From NCBI GenBank assembly GCA_902799745.1, contig CADCBQ010000006.1, forward strand, positions 1 through 64,000: DNA of 64,000 nt, read 5' to 3'. Below, one piece after another: positions 34,426-43,190 of this stretch. The notes beneath the pieces are model-generated. The model saw nothing but the letters and a program-made list of their open reading frames with translations, was not told where the DNA came from and made no database searches. This DNA is from Fibrobacter succinogenes (GTDB taxonomy: Bacteria > Fibrobacterota > Fibrobacteria > Fibrobacterales > Fibrobacteraceae). A program made the translations under genes and the position numbers. The number at the start of each line of letters is the position of its first letter. Within the stretch, counting starts at the first letter, position 1.

Positions 34426-37002
34426 ATGAATTACAAAGATTTAGCACTCGCCGAAGAAGAAGGCAAACTGGAAGCCGCGATAGCGGCTTCTCGCAATTTA
34501 TTGATTGAAGCGCCGACCGGCTCGGGCAAGTCGCTATTTATCCCCTACTTTTTAAGCAAGCACTGCAAAGGCCGCGTAGTCGTCTTGCAGCCACGCCGTA
34601 TCGCGGCACTCGCGCTGGCGCAGTTCTCGGCAAAGCTCCACGGGGAAACCTGCGGCAAGACTGTCGGCTACCAGTTCAGGCAAGACAGCTGCAAAAGTGC
34701 AGACACGCGCATTCTCTTTCAGACCTACGGTAACTTTTTACAAGAGTTGCTACACGGCAAGCTGGACGCCGACTGGATCGTCTTTGACGAATACCACGAA
34801 CGCAAAGCCGACATGGACTTGCTGTTTGCGTTCTTTAGACGAGACAATGTCATCCTGAGCGAAGTCGAAGGATCTAAAAGTCCGCGCATCGCAGTGATGT
34901 CGGCGGCGTTGAACCGTGAGGAACTCGAAACGGTTCTCGGCGTCAAGTGCCTGAGCTTGGGCCACCCGCTCTACCCCGTCCAGATTATCAACCAGACTCC
35001 AGCCACGGGGACATCGCTCGTTTCGGGCGTTGGACTTGACGCCGAAGTGGTGCGGGCGCTCCGCACATTGTACCGCAACAACATCTGGCAGACTACGCTG
35101 GTATTCTTACCGGGCAAAGCTGAAATCGCCCGCTGCCACACCGCCGCCGCCGAAGCCCTCGGCAACAACTGCGCCGAATTTCTGGAACTCTACGGCGGAC
35201 AGGACCGCGAAACGCAAGACCGCATCTTTGAAATCACCGAACGCCCGCGTGTTATCTTCACCACGAACATCGCCGAAACATCTATCACCGTGCCAAACGT
35301 GACAGGCGTCGTCGATAGCGGCATCGAACGAGTGAGTTTGTATGACGACAGCGAAAAGGTGAATGTCCTGCGCACGCTCCCCATTTCTATGCAAAATGCC
35401 ATTCAGCGCAGCGGCCGTAGCGGCCGTACGCAGAATGGTTGTGCCATACGCCTCTGGAGCGAGGAAAGCGAAAAGCGTATGCCCCAAGGGATCGTGCCCG
35501 AGGTATTGCAAATCGAGCCTTCGGAATTGCTGTTGCAGAAAGCGGCGTTAGAGAACACAGACGAAAGAACGCTCGCAGGCTCGCTACAGACGAGAGACGA
35601 GAGGAGTTCAAGCATTTCGTTGCCGACCGCAATTCCGGAAGCACGCGAAAAGACAGCGACCGCGCTTCTCGAGAAATTCGGAATGCTCCAAGACAGCGCC
35701 ATCACCGAGCTCGGCCTCAAGGCCATCCGCACGCCAATCTCAAGCATTCCGCTCGCGCTGCTTCTCGCCTCAGCTCAAAGCAAAGCCGATCTTCCCGACT
35801 TGCTCCTCGCTGCACTCGCCTGGATTCACTCCGGCACCGAATTTTTGCAAAAGGCAAAAGTCGCCTACGACATTCTCACACTCGCAAGCGATACTTTGTC
35901 CAAGAACAGGGATGTTCCGCGAGAAGTTTCGTTCACGCTCCGGCAGCTACGCGACTACCGCGATAAAATAGACGAGAGAACGGGCTCCGCCCTACAGACG
36001 AAAGACGAGAGAGAATCCGTCATTCGCAGCCTCTTAAAAGCTTTCCCAGACAGGCTCGCGACTCCGAGCGGAAACGCCTACAAGCTCGCCAATCAGAATG
36101 TAATTCGCCTGCAAGTTGCAGAACCGCCTTACGCGATTCTCGCGCTCAGCATGCTCCGCACCGGCACGACAAAGTCCGAACTCAAGGTCAATCTTTACGC
36201 GCCCATTTCACAAGACATGCTCGGCGGCAGCAACGCCAAGACCCGCTACGAGCTCTTGTGGCGCAGCGGACAAGAAAGATTCATCGGAGTCGAAATCAGC
36301 GAATCCGAAAACGCCGACGGTTCCACCACCGAACTTTCCCGCAAAGAAATTCTCACGCAAGAGGCATCGCCTAAAATTCTCGAAGAACTCAAGAAACTTA
36401 CCGTCGACGCCTGGCGCGAAAAAATCGAGAAAGAAAATTGGAGCGGCAAGTTCCTGACCGAAGCCGTTCAGACGCAGCTTATCAAGATGCGCCTTGCCGC
36501 CAAGCTCTACCCCGAATACGGCCTCCCCGAATTCAACGAAGAAGATATGGAACTCATCTTCGACGAATTCGCAAGCGGCAAGTTCTTGCTCCGCGATATT
36601 AACGAAGATCGTTACCGCAGTATCGTCGAAGATTATTTTGGCAAGTCCATGCTGCAATGGCTCGGCAAGACATTCCCCGACCATTACATGCTCCCCAACG
36701 GCAAACGCGCCCGCTACAGCTACCAGGAAGTCGCCGTCAGCGACGACGGGAAATCCGTGCAAAGCATCGAAGGCGTTCTCGTCGAAATCTCGGCCCGAAT
36801 CGAAGACTTGATGCAACTCCGCGGCGAACATAAAATTGCCGACGGCAAATTAAAAGTCCGGTACGATATTCTCGCACCGAACTTCCGCACCATTCAAAAA
36901 ACTTGGGACTTAACCGGATTCTGGCAGAATACCTACGCCGAGGTGCGTAAGGAATTGCGCGGTCGCTACCCTAAGCACCCGTGGCCCGAATCGGTTATTT
37001 AA
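34426..37002 (+). CDS. hrpB: ATP-dependent RNA helicase HrpB with repeat-derived insertions
   Basis: Superfamily 2 DEAH-type helicase of 858 residues, the usual HrpB length. Motif I is APTGSGKS (29-36). Motif II is DEYH (121-124, usually DEFH or DEAH), followed by MSA (158-160). The later motifs are TNIAETSITVPNV and QRSGRSGRTQNG, and the C-terminal YPKHPWPE block is typical for HrpB. Three stretches look inserted: NVILSEVEGSK (141-151), SLQTRDERSSS (about 385-395) and DERTGSALQTKDERES (about 516-531). Their DNA matches dispersed repeats found between genes here. The frame stays open, so the protein may be functional. Its 3' end overlaps the convergent gene by 8 bases. Confidence 0.92.
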   Translation: MNYKDLALAEEEGKLEAAIAASRNLLIEAPTGSGKSLFIPYFLSKHCKGRVVVLQPRRIAALALAQFSAKLHGETCGKTVGYQFRQDSCKSADTRILFQTYGNFLQELLHGKLDADWIVFDEYHERKADMDLLFAFFRRDNVILSEVEGSKSPRIAVMSAALNREELETVLGVKCLSLGHPLYPVQIINQTPATGTSLVSGVGLDAEVVRALRTLYRNNIWQTTLVFLPGKAEIARCHTAAAEALGNNCAEFLELYGGQDRETQDRIFEITERPRVIFTTNIAETSITVPNVTGVVDSGIERVSLYDDSEKVNVLRTLPISMQNAIQRSGRSGRTQNGCAIRLWSEESEKRMPQGIVPEVLQIEPSELLLQKAALENTDERTLAGSLQTRDERSSSISLPTAIPEAREKTATALLEKFGMLQDSAITELGLKAIRTPISSIPLALLLASAQSKADLPDLLLAALAWIHSGTEFLQKAKVAYDILTLASDTLSKNRDVPREVSFTLRQLRDYRDKIDERTGSALQTKDERESVIRSLLKAFPDRLATPSGNAYKLANQNVIRLQVAEPPYAILALSMLRTGTTKSELKVNLYAPISQDMLGGSNAKTRYELLWRSGQERFIGVEISESENADGSTTELSRKEILTQEASPKILEELKKLTVDAWREKIEKENWSGKFLTEAVQTQLIKMRLAAKLYPEYGLPEFNEEDMELIFDEFASGKFLLRDINEDRYRSIVEDYFGKSMLQWLGKTFPDHYMLPNGKRARYSYQEVAVSDDGKSVQSIEGVLVEISARIEDLMQLRGEHKIADGKLKVRYDILAPNFRTIQKTWDLTGFWQNTYAEVRKELRGRYPKHPWPESVI
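34840..34876 (+). repeat. Dispersed repeat, family 3, inside hrpB
   Basis: The words TGTCATCCTGAGCGAAGTCG and AAGGATCT encode VILSEVEGS within hrpB. The same DNA occurs between genes at 42036-42060 and, inverted, at 61048-61090. Confidence 0.8.
35585..35611 (+). repeat. Repeat-derived in-frame insertion in hrpB, copy 1
   Basis: CTACAGACGAGAGACGAGAG matches copy 2 near 35990 at almost every position and the gacgagag words at 30534-30620. Confidence 0.65.
35967..36013 (+). repeat. Repeat-derived in-frame insertion in hrpB, copy 2
   Basis: GACGAGAGAACGGGCTCCGC followed by CTACAGACGAAAGACGAGAG; encodes a polar segment absent from the usual helicase core. Confidence 0.65.
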
Positions 37003-38545
37003 CCGTATAAATCGTCAGCGTCTTGCTGTATTCATAGCCGACAACGAGTAATGCCTGGCCAGAAATGGGGCTGTCGTCAGCAGAAATGAAGAGGATTCCC
37101 TCGGGGCCGCGGTCTAGCGGATCCAAGTAGTAATCCACCATTTTCGGGGCTTCCGGGTCCGTAATATCGAACACCGCAACACCGCTCGTACGTTCCAAGC
37201 CCGCAAAAGCATAGCGGCGTCTACCGACCTCGCCCACGGTCACGTTTTCGGGTTCGCAGCCCTTATCAGAACTGCGCTTGTCCATTTTCGCCTTGCCCTT
37301 CTTGGAATTCCAGTTAAAGTATTCCGGCGCAATCTTTGCCAAAACGCGTTCAAACATTTCACCGGAATCCCAAATCACTTTACCGGTTTCACCATCGAAA
37401 ATGCTCACGGAGCGAGAACCGAATGTATAGGCAAAAGGACACTTACCATTATGGGTACGGAGTTTTCCTTCGTCGCAGCGTTCAAGCGAACTGACCGAAA
37501 GATCCTTCAGGTCCGTCACGATCTTTTCTGTAAATACGCTTTCATCCAAACGGCCTTGTGCAACAAGTTCCGGCACTTTCGTTACATCGGTCCAGACCTT
37601 GTAATCGTTCATAGGTGCACCTTCGTTTGCCGTTATCACAAAGTGCCTATCACCCGCCATAAAAGCGGCAATGCCATCGGGTTGACGCAAGCCACGTAAC
37701 GGGTAATAATTCTTGATATCAATCTTTCCATCGCTCACGGCGTCAATTGCAAAACCATATCTAGAATGGTCCACATAACCCAGCGAGAACACCTTCTTGA
37801 TTTTCTTCGCCGGCACATCAATGATTGCCATGGCATTATTTTCCTGCAGGCTCACCCAAGCCAATTTGGAATCTTCGGACACGGTAATGTATTCCGGTTC
37901 CAGCGACTTAAAAAAGCCCTGATTTCCCGGAGCGCGAACACCCGAATTTTTCAACCTTGTCGAATCAAGATGATCAAAACGGGCAACCGTAAGTTCTGCA
38001 TTTTTCCACGATTCGGCATTCGCCTTGCCCACCGACAAAAACGCAATTCCGCCTTCAGGGTCTACCGCAAAATCCGGGCTAGGCGAACCTTCGCAAGCAA
38101 CCAGCAAGTTCTTGCCATCGGGCGTAAACTTGATCATATCCGGCTGGCTACAAACCTTATAGACACCAAGCACTTCCAAGCTATCGGTATAGCGCATCAC
38201 CTGCACCTGTCCGTCGCGCCATTCTTCTACTTCAAGCATGCTCACCGCAACCAAGTCCCCATGGACCGTCACGCTAGAAGCATTTCCCGGAATCTCTACT
38301 TCAGAAATCTTTTTAGCTTCGCCCGGATTACTAAAATCAACCACTTCGACAACATTAGCATCGCCCACGACAAACAGTTTCTTTTTGGCGGGCATATATG
38401 CCGAAATTTCAGCCGTAGACATCTTGATCGTCGTAAGCGGAGTCAGCGAATGTCCCCACTGGAAAGGTCCTGCAGGCACCGCATTCTTTGCAAAACAAAA
38501 GCCTGCGCACAAAAGCAGGCTTGCACTCAATAAAGTCTTATTCAT
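36995..38545 (-). CDS. Secreted beta-propeller protein, choice-of-anchor I type
   Basis: 516 residues with a signal peptide (LLLCAGFCFA). The mature part has repeated propeller-like blades (KKLFVVGDANVVEVVDFSNP, PDMIKFTPDGKNLLVACEG, PEYITVSEDSKLAWVSLQEN, RHFVITANEGAP) and ends with GPEGILFISADDSPISGQALL, a pattern of the choice-of-anchor I / esterase-like phytase-related family. The activity is unknown; it probably acts in the periplasm or at the surface. GAGGAG is placed well before the ATG. Convergent overlap of 8 bases with hrpB. Confidence 0.75.
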   Translation of the reverse strand: MNKTLLSASLLLCAGFCFAKNAVPAGPFQWGHSLTPLTTIKMSTAEISAYMPAKKKLFVVGDANVVEVVDFSNPGEAKKISEVEIPGNASSVTVHGDLVAVSMLEVEEWRDGQVQVMRYTDSLEVLGVYKVCSQPDMIKFTPDGKNLLVACEGSPSPDFAVDPEGGIAFLSVGKANAESWKNAELTVARFDHLDSTRLKNSGVRAPGNQGFFKSLEPEYITVSEDSKLAWVSLQENNAMAIIDVPAKKIKKVFSLGYVDHSRYGFAIDAVSDGKIDIKNYYPLRGLRQPDGIAAFMAGDRHFVITANEGAPMNDYKVWTDVTKVPELVAQGRLDESVFTEKIVTDLKDLSVSSLERCDEGKLRTHNGKCPFAYTFGSRSVSIFDGETGKVIWDSGEMFERVLAKIAPEYFNWNSKKGKAKMDKRSSDKGCEPENVTVGEVGRRRYAFAGLERTSGVAVFDITDPEAPKMVDYYLDPLDRGPEGILFISADDSPISGQALLVVGYEYSKTLTIYTVK

Positions 38546-38561
38546 ATTCTCCTCAGGCCCA

Positions 38562-38981
38562 TTACTTCATAATCAGCCACATAATCAACAAGCCAATACC
38601 CACACCACCCAAGAACGAAGACGAAGTCGCCATGGCTGCAGCCCTGCGGTCATTGTCTTCTTTTTCTTTCTTATTTTCGTTCACGCTAATCGACGTGCTA
38701 AGCATCTGGGCGCAGGTTTCATTATCTTTTTTGATGGTATTGTAGCTCTTTTCCCAATTTTCACTTTTCGCTTTTTCCGTTTCAATCACGGAGCGCAGGG
38801 AATCTTTTTCGAGCGTACAAGCATCACCCTGCACCTGCATCACGCTATCGCGTACGGCAAGTTCTTGTTTCAATTCCGTTTCCGTAGCCGATGTCTGGGT
38901 AGCTACAGCAGGCTCTTCGGCCAACGCCATTGTGCTACAGAATACAAGAGAAATCGCAAGAATCTTAATCAAACGCATCAT
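38562..38981 (-). CDS. Secreted coiled-coil protein with C-terminal membrane helix
   Basis: About 139 residues, starting at one of two adjacent ATGs (38981 or 38978). Signal peptide (ILAISLVFCSTMALA), a charged, helical, probably coiled-coil middle (ETELKQELAVRDSV, SVIETEKAKSENWEKSYNTI) and a Gly-rich hydrophobic C-terminal helix (FLGGVGIGLLIMWLIM). No family is recognised. The promoter box lies 6 bases before the ATG and follows the terminator of the upstream gene by only a few bases. Confidence 0.65.
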   Translation of the reverse strand: MMRLIKILAISLVFCSTMALAEEPAVATQTSATETELKQELAVRDSVMQVQGDACTLEKDSLRSVIETEKAKSENWEKSYNTIKKDNETCAQMLSTSISVNENKKEKEDNDRRAAAMATSSSFLGGVGIGLLIMWLIMK

Positions 38982-38987
38982 GGCGTA

Positions 38988-38993
38988 AATATA
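38988..38993 (-). promoter_or_regulatory. -10 box, start codon 6 bases downstream
   Basis: TATATT on the minus strand, spacer 38982-38987, ATG-ATG from 38981; predicts a leaderless transcript. Confidence 0.6.
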
Positions 38994-39002
38994 CAAAAAA
39001 AG

Positions 39003-39035
39003 GCGAATCCCCGGTTAAAATAGCCGGGGACTCGC
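39003..39035 (-). terminator. Terminator after the Ser-rich secreted protein gene
   Basis: GCGA and TCCCCGG pair with CCGGGGA and TCGC around one mismatch, followed on the minus strand by seven Ts. Confidence 0.8.
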
Positions 39036-39063
39036 TGTAAAAGAATTTTAGGTGATTAAAATC

Positions 39064-40116
39064 TTACGGCAATTCGACTTGCTTTTTCCAGCGGCCGTCC
39101 ACGCCCTTCACGTAATACACACCAGGTACAAGTGCTTCGCCAGCTTTGATTTTAGAACCATCCAGTCTGCGAATTTCACGAGCCTTGAATGCGCGCGGAG
39201 AAGCTTCTACGCGGCCAATCACGGTCGTTCCTTCAGAAGAACTCGATTCTTCCACAGACGAGCTAGACGCTTCGCTGCTAGAGGATTTTTCTTCGGACGA
39301 AGAAGAGGCAATGCTGCTAGACGATGCAGCTTCGCTCGAGGAAGAGGCTACGCTGCTGGACGATGCGGCTTCGCTCGAAGACGACGCAACCACGTTCTTG
39401 TTCGGATCGCTCAAGACGACATGGAATTGATGAATCTGGATTTTTGAAATAGAATCCGGAATATCTAGACTTTTGAGCGCGTTAGTCAAAGACGAGAGAG
39501 AATCCAGCCCATAAGATGCAGTCATTTTCCATTTTATAGACGTAGTAGATACAACCGTATAAGCTGTATACGTATACCACCAGTCAAATTGGAACTCGAA
39601 AGTCCTTGACACCATCAGATTTTCTGCCTTATAAGACCCATCTTGAGGGAGCGAGCCCTTTCTCATCGCCAGGATATTGTACGAGTTCGATGCATCGTAA
39701 CCAGGGAATTCAACCATGTTCACATCCATGATATAGGTCGCGTAGTCATCGTTATCCGCATTCAAGTCCCAAGACAAACTCGACTCATTCCACTGTGCAA
39801 TCTTGTACAGATTATACTGTGTTTCTGCACAAGATGCCGTTATTGAATAAGGCAAAGAAAGCGAGATTTTTTTGTCTCGGAATGGTTTGATTGATTCGTA
39901 ACTCTTATAACGCTTAACGGACGAAGAATCCTTCTTGGAAAGATCCTTCGAACCATACCACTGGCCTACATCCACATAGGCCATTTTGAGTTCAACCCGC
40001 GGCGTTGCAGAATTGGGCAACGTATCGCAGATATTGCGGATGTAGGTTTCGCCCTCTTCCTGAGCAAAAGAGAACGCTGCGGCAATTAAGCCTATCAAGC
40101 AGATTTTTTTAAACAT
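39064..40116 (-). CDS. Secreted protein with Ser-rich linker and C-terminal sorting-like domain
   Basis: 350 residues. Signal peptide (LIGLIAAAFSFA), an unrecognised N-terminal domain (about 20-240), a linker of repeated SSSSEAA, SSSSVA and SSSSE units (about 245-300), and a short C-terminal module (REIRRLDGSKIKAGEALVPG, then VYYVKG). Such modules end many secreted Fibrobacter proteins and resemble type IX-like sorting tails; whether that route is used is inference. AAGGAG lies 6 bases before the ATG, with a -10 TATATT further upstream. Function unknown. Confidence 0.72.
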   Translation of the reverse strand: MFKKICLIGLIAAAFSFAQEEGETYIRNICDTLPNSATPRVELKMAYVDVGQWYGSKDLSKKDSSSVKRYKSYESIKPFRDKKISLSLPYSITASCAETQYNLYKIAQWNESSLSWDLNADNDDYATYIMDVNMVEFPGYDASNSYNILAMRKGSLPQDGSYKAENLMVSRTFEFQFDWWYTYTAYTVVSTTSIKWKMTASYGLDSLSSLTNALKSLDIPDSISKIQIHQFHVVLSDPNKNVVASSSSEAASSSSVASSSSEAASSSSIASSSSEEKSSSSEASSSSVEESSSSEGTTVIGRVEASPRAFKAREIRRLDGSKIKAGEALVPGVYYVKGVDGRWKKQVELP

Positions 40117-40150
40117 ACAATTCTCCTTACCCCCAAATATATATAAAAAT

Positions 40151-41113
40151 TTACGAAAGCGTAGCTAAAATTCGCTTCCAGCCGTCTTCCGGAATCTGGG
40201 CGCCCATCACCTGAACCACTTCGTTCGAGACAACACTGCCCAAATTGCCCGATTTTTCCATATCCCAGCCGTTCATGTAGCCGAACAGGAATCCCGATGC
40301 CCACAAGTCGCCTGCACCGGTCGTATCGATAGCCTTGGCAGCCCCCGCCTGAACGCGAGTCACCTTGCCGTCCTTGGCAATCAGGGCTCCGCGCTTGCCG
40401 ATTTTCACGACAGCGACCTTCGCCTTCTGAGCAAGAACTTCGAGAGCGGCTTCTTCCTTAACGCCAGCGTAGGCGAAAGCTTCGTCTTCGTTTGCGATAA
40501 TGATATCAATCATTTTTTCGGCAAAAAGTTCGTCAAACAGTTTGCGGCAAGCATCAACCACGCCAAAGCTGCTAAAGTCGAGAGCGGTTTCTACACCCAG
40601 GCTGCGGGCCAAGGTAAACGACTTCTTGAAGCAATCGGCGTTGAATGCACGGTAGCCTTCGGCATACAACAGACCCACGCCATCGTAAAGGGCGGGTTCA
40701 AAGTCTTCGCTAGCGAGGAAATCAGAAGCGCCGAGGTAGGTCCACATAGAACGCTGGGCATCGGGCGTCACAGCAGAGAAAACGCAACCGGTAGCGGCAT
40801 CCGAAAGACCGACCTTGGATTCTACCCCGTTATCCAGCAAGTGCTTCTTGAAAATGTTGCCCAGTTCATCGTTACCGACCTTCGAAATAAAGGCGGCCTT
40901 GCCACCCAGGCGAGAAAGGCCCACCATGGTATTGCAGGTAGAGCCACCCGGCACGCGCAGCGGGTTCTTGAGCGAGCCCAGGAACTTTTCCATCTGCGGC
41001 CAATCGACCATATTCATGCCGCCCTTCTGCACACCTTGCGCTGCGATCCAAGCATCGTCAACATTAGCAAGAATATCTACCAGGGCTGCGCCCATGCCTA
41101 ACACTTTCTTCAT
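40151..41113 (-). CDS. PfkB-family sugar/nucleoside kinase
   Basis: Ribokinase-fold kinase of 320 residues. The N-terminal GMGAALVDILANVDD and the GGSTCNTMVGLSRLGG substrate/lid region are present, and the C-terminal signature DTTGAGDLWASGFLFG carries the catalytic Asp. Similarity is greatest to the adenosine kinase-like branch, but substrate cannot be read from sequence. The start ATG shares one base with the rhomboid gene stop (TAATG), so the two are co-translated; a functional link is not obvious. Confidence 0.88.
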   Translation of the reverse strand: MKKVLGMGAALVDILANVDDAWIAAQGVQKGGMNMVDWPQMEKFLGSLKNPLRVPGGSTCNTMVGLSRLGGKAAFISKVGNDELGNIFKKHLLDNGVESKVGLSDAATGCVFSAVTPDAQRSMWTYLGASDFLASEDFEPALYDGVGLLYAEGYRAFNADCFKKSFTLARSLGVETALDFSSFGVVDACRKLFDELFAEKMIDIIIANEDEAFAYAGVKEEAALEVLAQKAKVAVVKIGKRGALIAKDGKVTRVQAGAAKAIDTTGAGDLWASGFLFGYMNGWDMEKSGNLGSVVSNEVVQVMGAQIPEDGWKRILATLS

Positions 41114-42003
41114 TAGAAGCCTCCTCTGCGGCGGCGCAACTTTTCGCTCGCCTTAAGTAAAAATTGACGTTCCGTTTCGTTCAGCGAATTGATACCCTCG
41201 CGGTTAACCTTGGCAAGGATTTCATCCATCCGCTTGTTTTCATCTACATAAAAAACTTCGCCTTCAATGGCATCGTCCGATTCCCTGCTCGATTCCTTGC
41301 GGGATTCGCTTTCAGAACGGCCACCCGGATGCACCGTGAATTTAGGTCCACGGAATTTCGCAAAAGCCTTACCGATGTCGCCAAAGCCGCGTTCGTAGAA
41401 ATGCATGTAAAGGAATCCGCCTACGACACCGCCCAAGTGGGCCAAGTGCGCCACGCCATCACCCGAATGCGCCATGAACACATCGACAGCGACCATGAAC
41501 CACATGGCATACTTGATTCGCATCGGGAAAAAGAAGAACATCAAGAGCATTCGGTTCGGAAAGAACTTGTAGTAGGCCACAAAGATTCCCATCAGGGCAC
41601 CCGACGCACCGATAATCGGAGCGTTGGTCATTCCAAGCCAGTACATGACCAAACTGAAGATAGCCGCAAAAATTCCGCAGAAGAAATACATTCCCGTAAA
41701 ATGCTTGGTGCCCATCATATCGGCCACTTCGCTACCGAACATCCAGAGCATGAGCATGTTGAACAAGAAATGCCAAAAGTCTACATGCACGAACATGTAA
41801 GTGACAAAGCGCCAAGCCTGCTCCGGCGCAAACGGCCAGAAAGCTCCAAAGTAAGCCACGTATTCGCGAATGCTACCGGCGCCCACACCAGGCAAGTTCA
41901 GTTGCAAGCCGAGCATGCCACCGATAAAGGCCAGCCCAAAAACAACGGCATTGCTAATCAGCAACACGCGCAAAACTTTAGGTAAAAATCTGAAAGGTCT
42001 CAT
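41113..42003 (-). CDS. Rhomboid intramembrane serine protease
   Basis: 296 residues with six predicted helices. The catalytic Ser is in GASGALMG (Ser134) and the His in AHLGGVVGG (His189); FVHVDFWHFLFNMLMLWMFG is the conserved L1/helix 2 region. It cleaves membrane-protein substrates within the bilayer. A charged cytoplasmic tail (about 225-296, ESRKESSRESDD, NETERQFLLKASEKLRRR) resembles the C-terminal extension of many bacterial rhomboids of this subgroup. The upstream region is filled by dispersed repeats. Confidence 0.9.
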   Translation of the reverse strand: MRPFRFLPKVLRVLLISNAVVFGLAFIGGMLGLQLNLPGVGAGSIREYVAYFGAFWPFAPEQAWRFVTYMFVHVDFWHFLFNMLMLWMFGSEVADMMGTKHFTGMYFFCGIFAAIFSLVMYWLGMTNAPIIGASGALMGIFVAYYKFFPNRMLLMFFFFPMRIKYAMWFMVAVDVFMAHSGDGVAHLAHLGGVVGGFLYMHFYERGFGDIGKAFAKFRGPKFTVHPGGRSESESRKESSRESDDAIEGEVFYVDENKRMDEILAKVNREGINSLNETERQFLLKASEKLRRRRGGF

Positions 42004-42035
42004 AGGTAGTAGACAGTGATTAGTGGTTAGGAAAT

Positions 42036-42120
42036 GTCATCCTGAGCGAAACGAAGTGAAGTCGATATACGAAACTTGGTTACTTGTAGCCTTAGTTGAG
42101 TTAGGTTCGTAGGAGCAGGA
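42036..42120 (+). repeat. Nested dispersed repeats (families 3 and 2)
   Basis: GTCATCCTGAGCGAA (family 3 start) and GGATCT near 42118 flank a family 2 copy (ACGAAACTTGG, hairpin GGTTAC/GTAGCC, CTTAGTTGAGTTA). Family 2 appears to be inserted in family 3. No coding sense is seen in this 120-bp gap. Confidence 0.6.
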
Positions 42121-42123
42121 TCT

Positions 42124-42621
42124 CTAGTTGAAGGTTAATAAAGGGATTACTTCGGCGGGAACATATTTAGCGAGAGTTTCTTTTCCGTCGCTATTCTTTG
42201 CGATGCACACCTTCAAGAGTTCGCGAACCACGGTGCTCGAAACATTCAAATGCTCCGGCGCGCTTGACAAGAAAATCGTTTCGCTTTCCGGGTAAAGCAC
42301 CTTGTTGTTCCAGGCAACCGACTGTTCGTATTCTACATCGGCGCTGCCACGGATTCCACGCACCAGGAACTTCGCCCCGACGCGCTTCATAAATTCTACC
42401 GTGAGTCCGTCAAAAGATTCCACCTTGACATTCGGAATATTTTCGACCGACTTTTTCACGATTTCGATTCTTGCCGATTCCGAAAGCAGATACTTCTTGG
42501 ATGCGTTCACCGCCAACAGCACATACAATTCGTCAAAGAGCGCAGCGGTGCGCTTCACGATATCGAGGTGCCCCAAAGTAAACGGATCGAAAGACCCTGC
42601 GAATACGGCAATTTTCTTCAT
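42124..42621 (-). CDS. coaD: Phosphopantetheine adenylyltransferase
   Basis: Fourth step of coenzyme A synthesis: adenylates 4'-phosphopantetheine. 165 residues, the usual length. Nucleotidyltransferase motif GSFDPFTLGH at the N-terminus, RGIRGSADVEYE in the middle, and LSSAPEHLNVSSTVVREL containing the ISSTxVR-like motif. It lies 16 bases after rsmD, a pairing common in bacteria. It also has its own TATATT box ending 6 bases before the ATG, so it can be transcribed alone, probably leaderless. Confidence 0.95.
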   Translation of the reverse strand: MKKIAVFAGSFDPFTLGHLDIVKRTAALFDELYVLLAVNASKKYLLSESARIEIVKKSVENIPNVKVESFDGLTVEFMKRVGAKFLVRGIRGSADVEYEQSVAWNNKVLYPESETIFLSSAPEHLNVSSTVVRELLKVCIAKNSDGKETLAKYVPAEVIPLLTFN

Positions 42622-42627
42622 ACCGTA

Positions 42628-42633
42628 AATATA
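42628..42633 (-). promoter_or_regulatory. -10 box, coaD start 6 bases downstream
   Basis: TATATT on the minus strand, spacer 42622-42627, ATG at 42621. The box lies next to the rsmD stop codon. Confidence 0.6.
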
Positions 42634-42637
42634 GAAA

Positions 42638-43186
42638 TTATGCCCTGTAAATCACCAGAGAAGATTCGCCGTAGCGGCGGACTTGCACCGTTCCTGCATC
42701 GTCGGCTTCCTTGACCCACGCAGGCAGATTACGGCTCGGCGCTTCGAACACGGCAACACCACCCGGATTCAGCCAATCCCAATACGGGCGCAAGTCCGGA
42801 TAATCCATATCCTTGAACGGAGGATCCGCATAAATCAAGTCAAAGCCTTCGCCGGCACACAAGGATTCCTTGTCAAGCGAAAGGGCATTCTTTTCTAACA
42901 AAGTAAGTTTCGATTCCAGCGACAAGGCCTTGTACGCCTGTAACACCAGTCTCGCCTGGGCATGCGCCATTTCAACCGCCACGACGCTTGCAGCGCCTCG
43001 GCTCAAGGCCTCGATACCCATAATGCCCGTACCGGCAAACAAGTCCAGCATACAGAAGTTTTCGACACCTTGCAAAATATTGAACAAGGCCTCCCTTGTA
43101 CGGGACGCCGTCGGCCTTGTCTTGGAAGTATCCGGGGACGGAACATTGCGTCCCCGCATGAGTCCACCAGTAATGCGAATGGACAT
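42638..43186 (-). CDS. rsmD: 16S rRNA (guanine-966-N2)-methyltransferase
   Basis: SAM-dependent methyltransferase of the small ribosomal subunit, 182 residues. N-terminal ITGGLMRGRNVPSP and RPTASRTREALFNIL are RsmD hallmarks; LDLFAGTGIMGIEALSRGA is the SAM motif I; YADPPF is the catalytic (N/D)PPF motif. Begins 4 bases after the pilN(O) stop, so it is probably in the same transcript. Confidence 0.94.
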   Translation of the reverse strand: MSIRITGGLMRGRNVPSPDTSKTRPTASRTREALFNILQGVENFCMLDLFAGTGIMGIEALSRGAASVVAVEMAHAQARLVLQAYKALSLESKLTLLEKNALSLDKESLCAGEGFDLIYADPPFKDMDYPDLRPYWDWLNPGGVAVFEAPSRNLPAWVKEADDAGTVQVRRYGESSLVIYRA

Positions 43187-43190
43187 TAGA

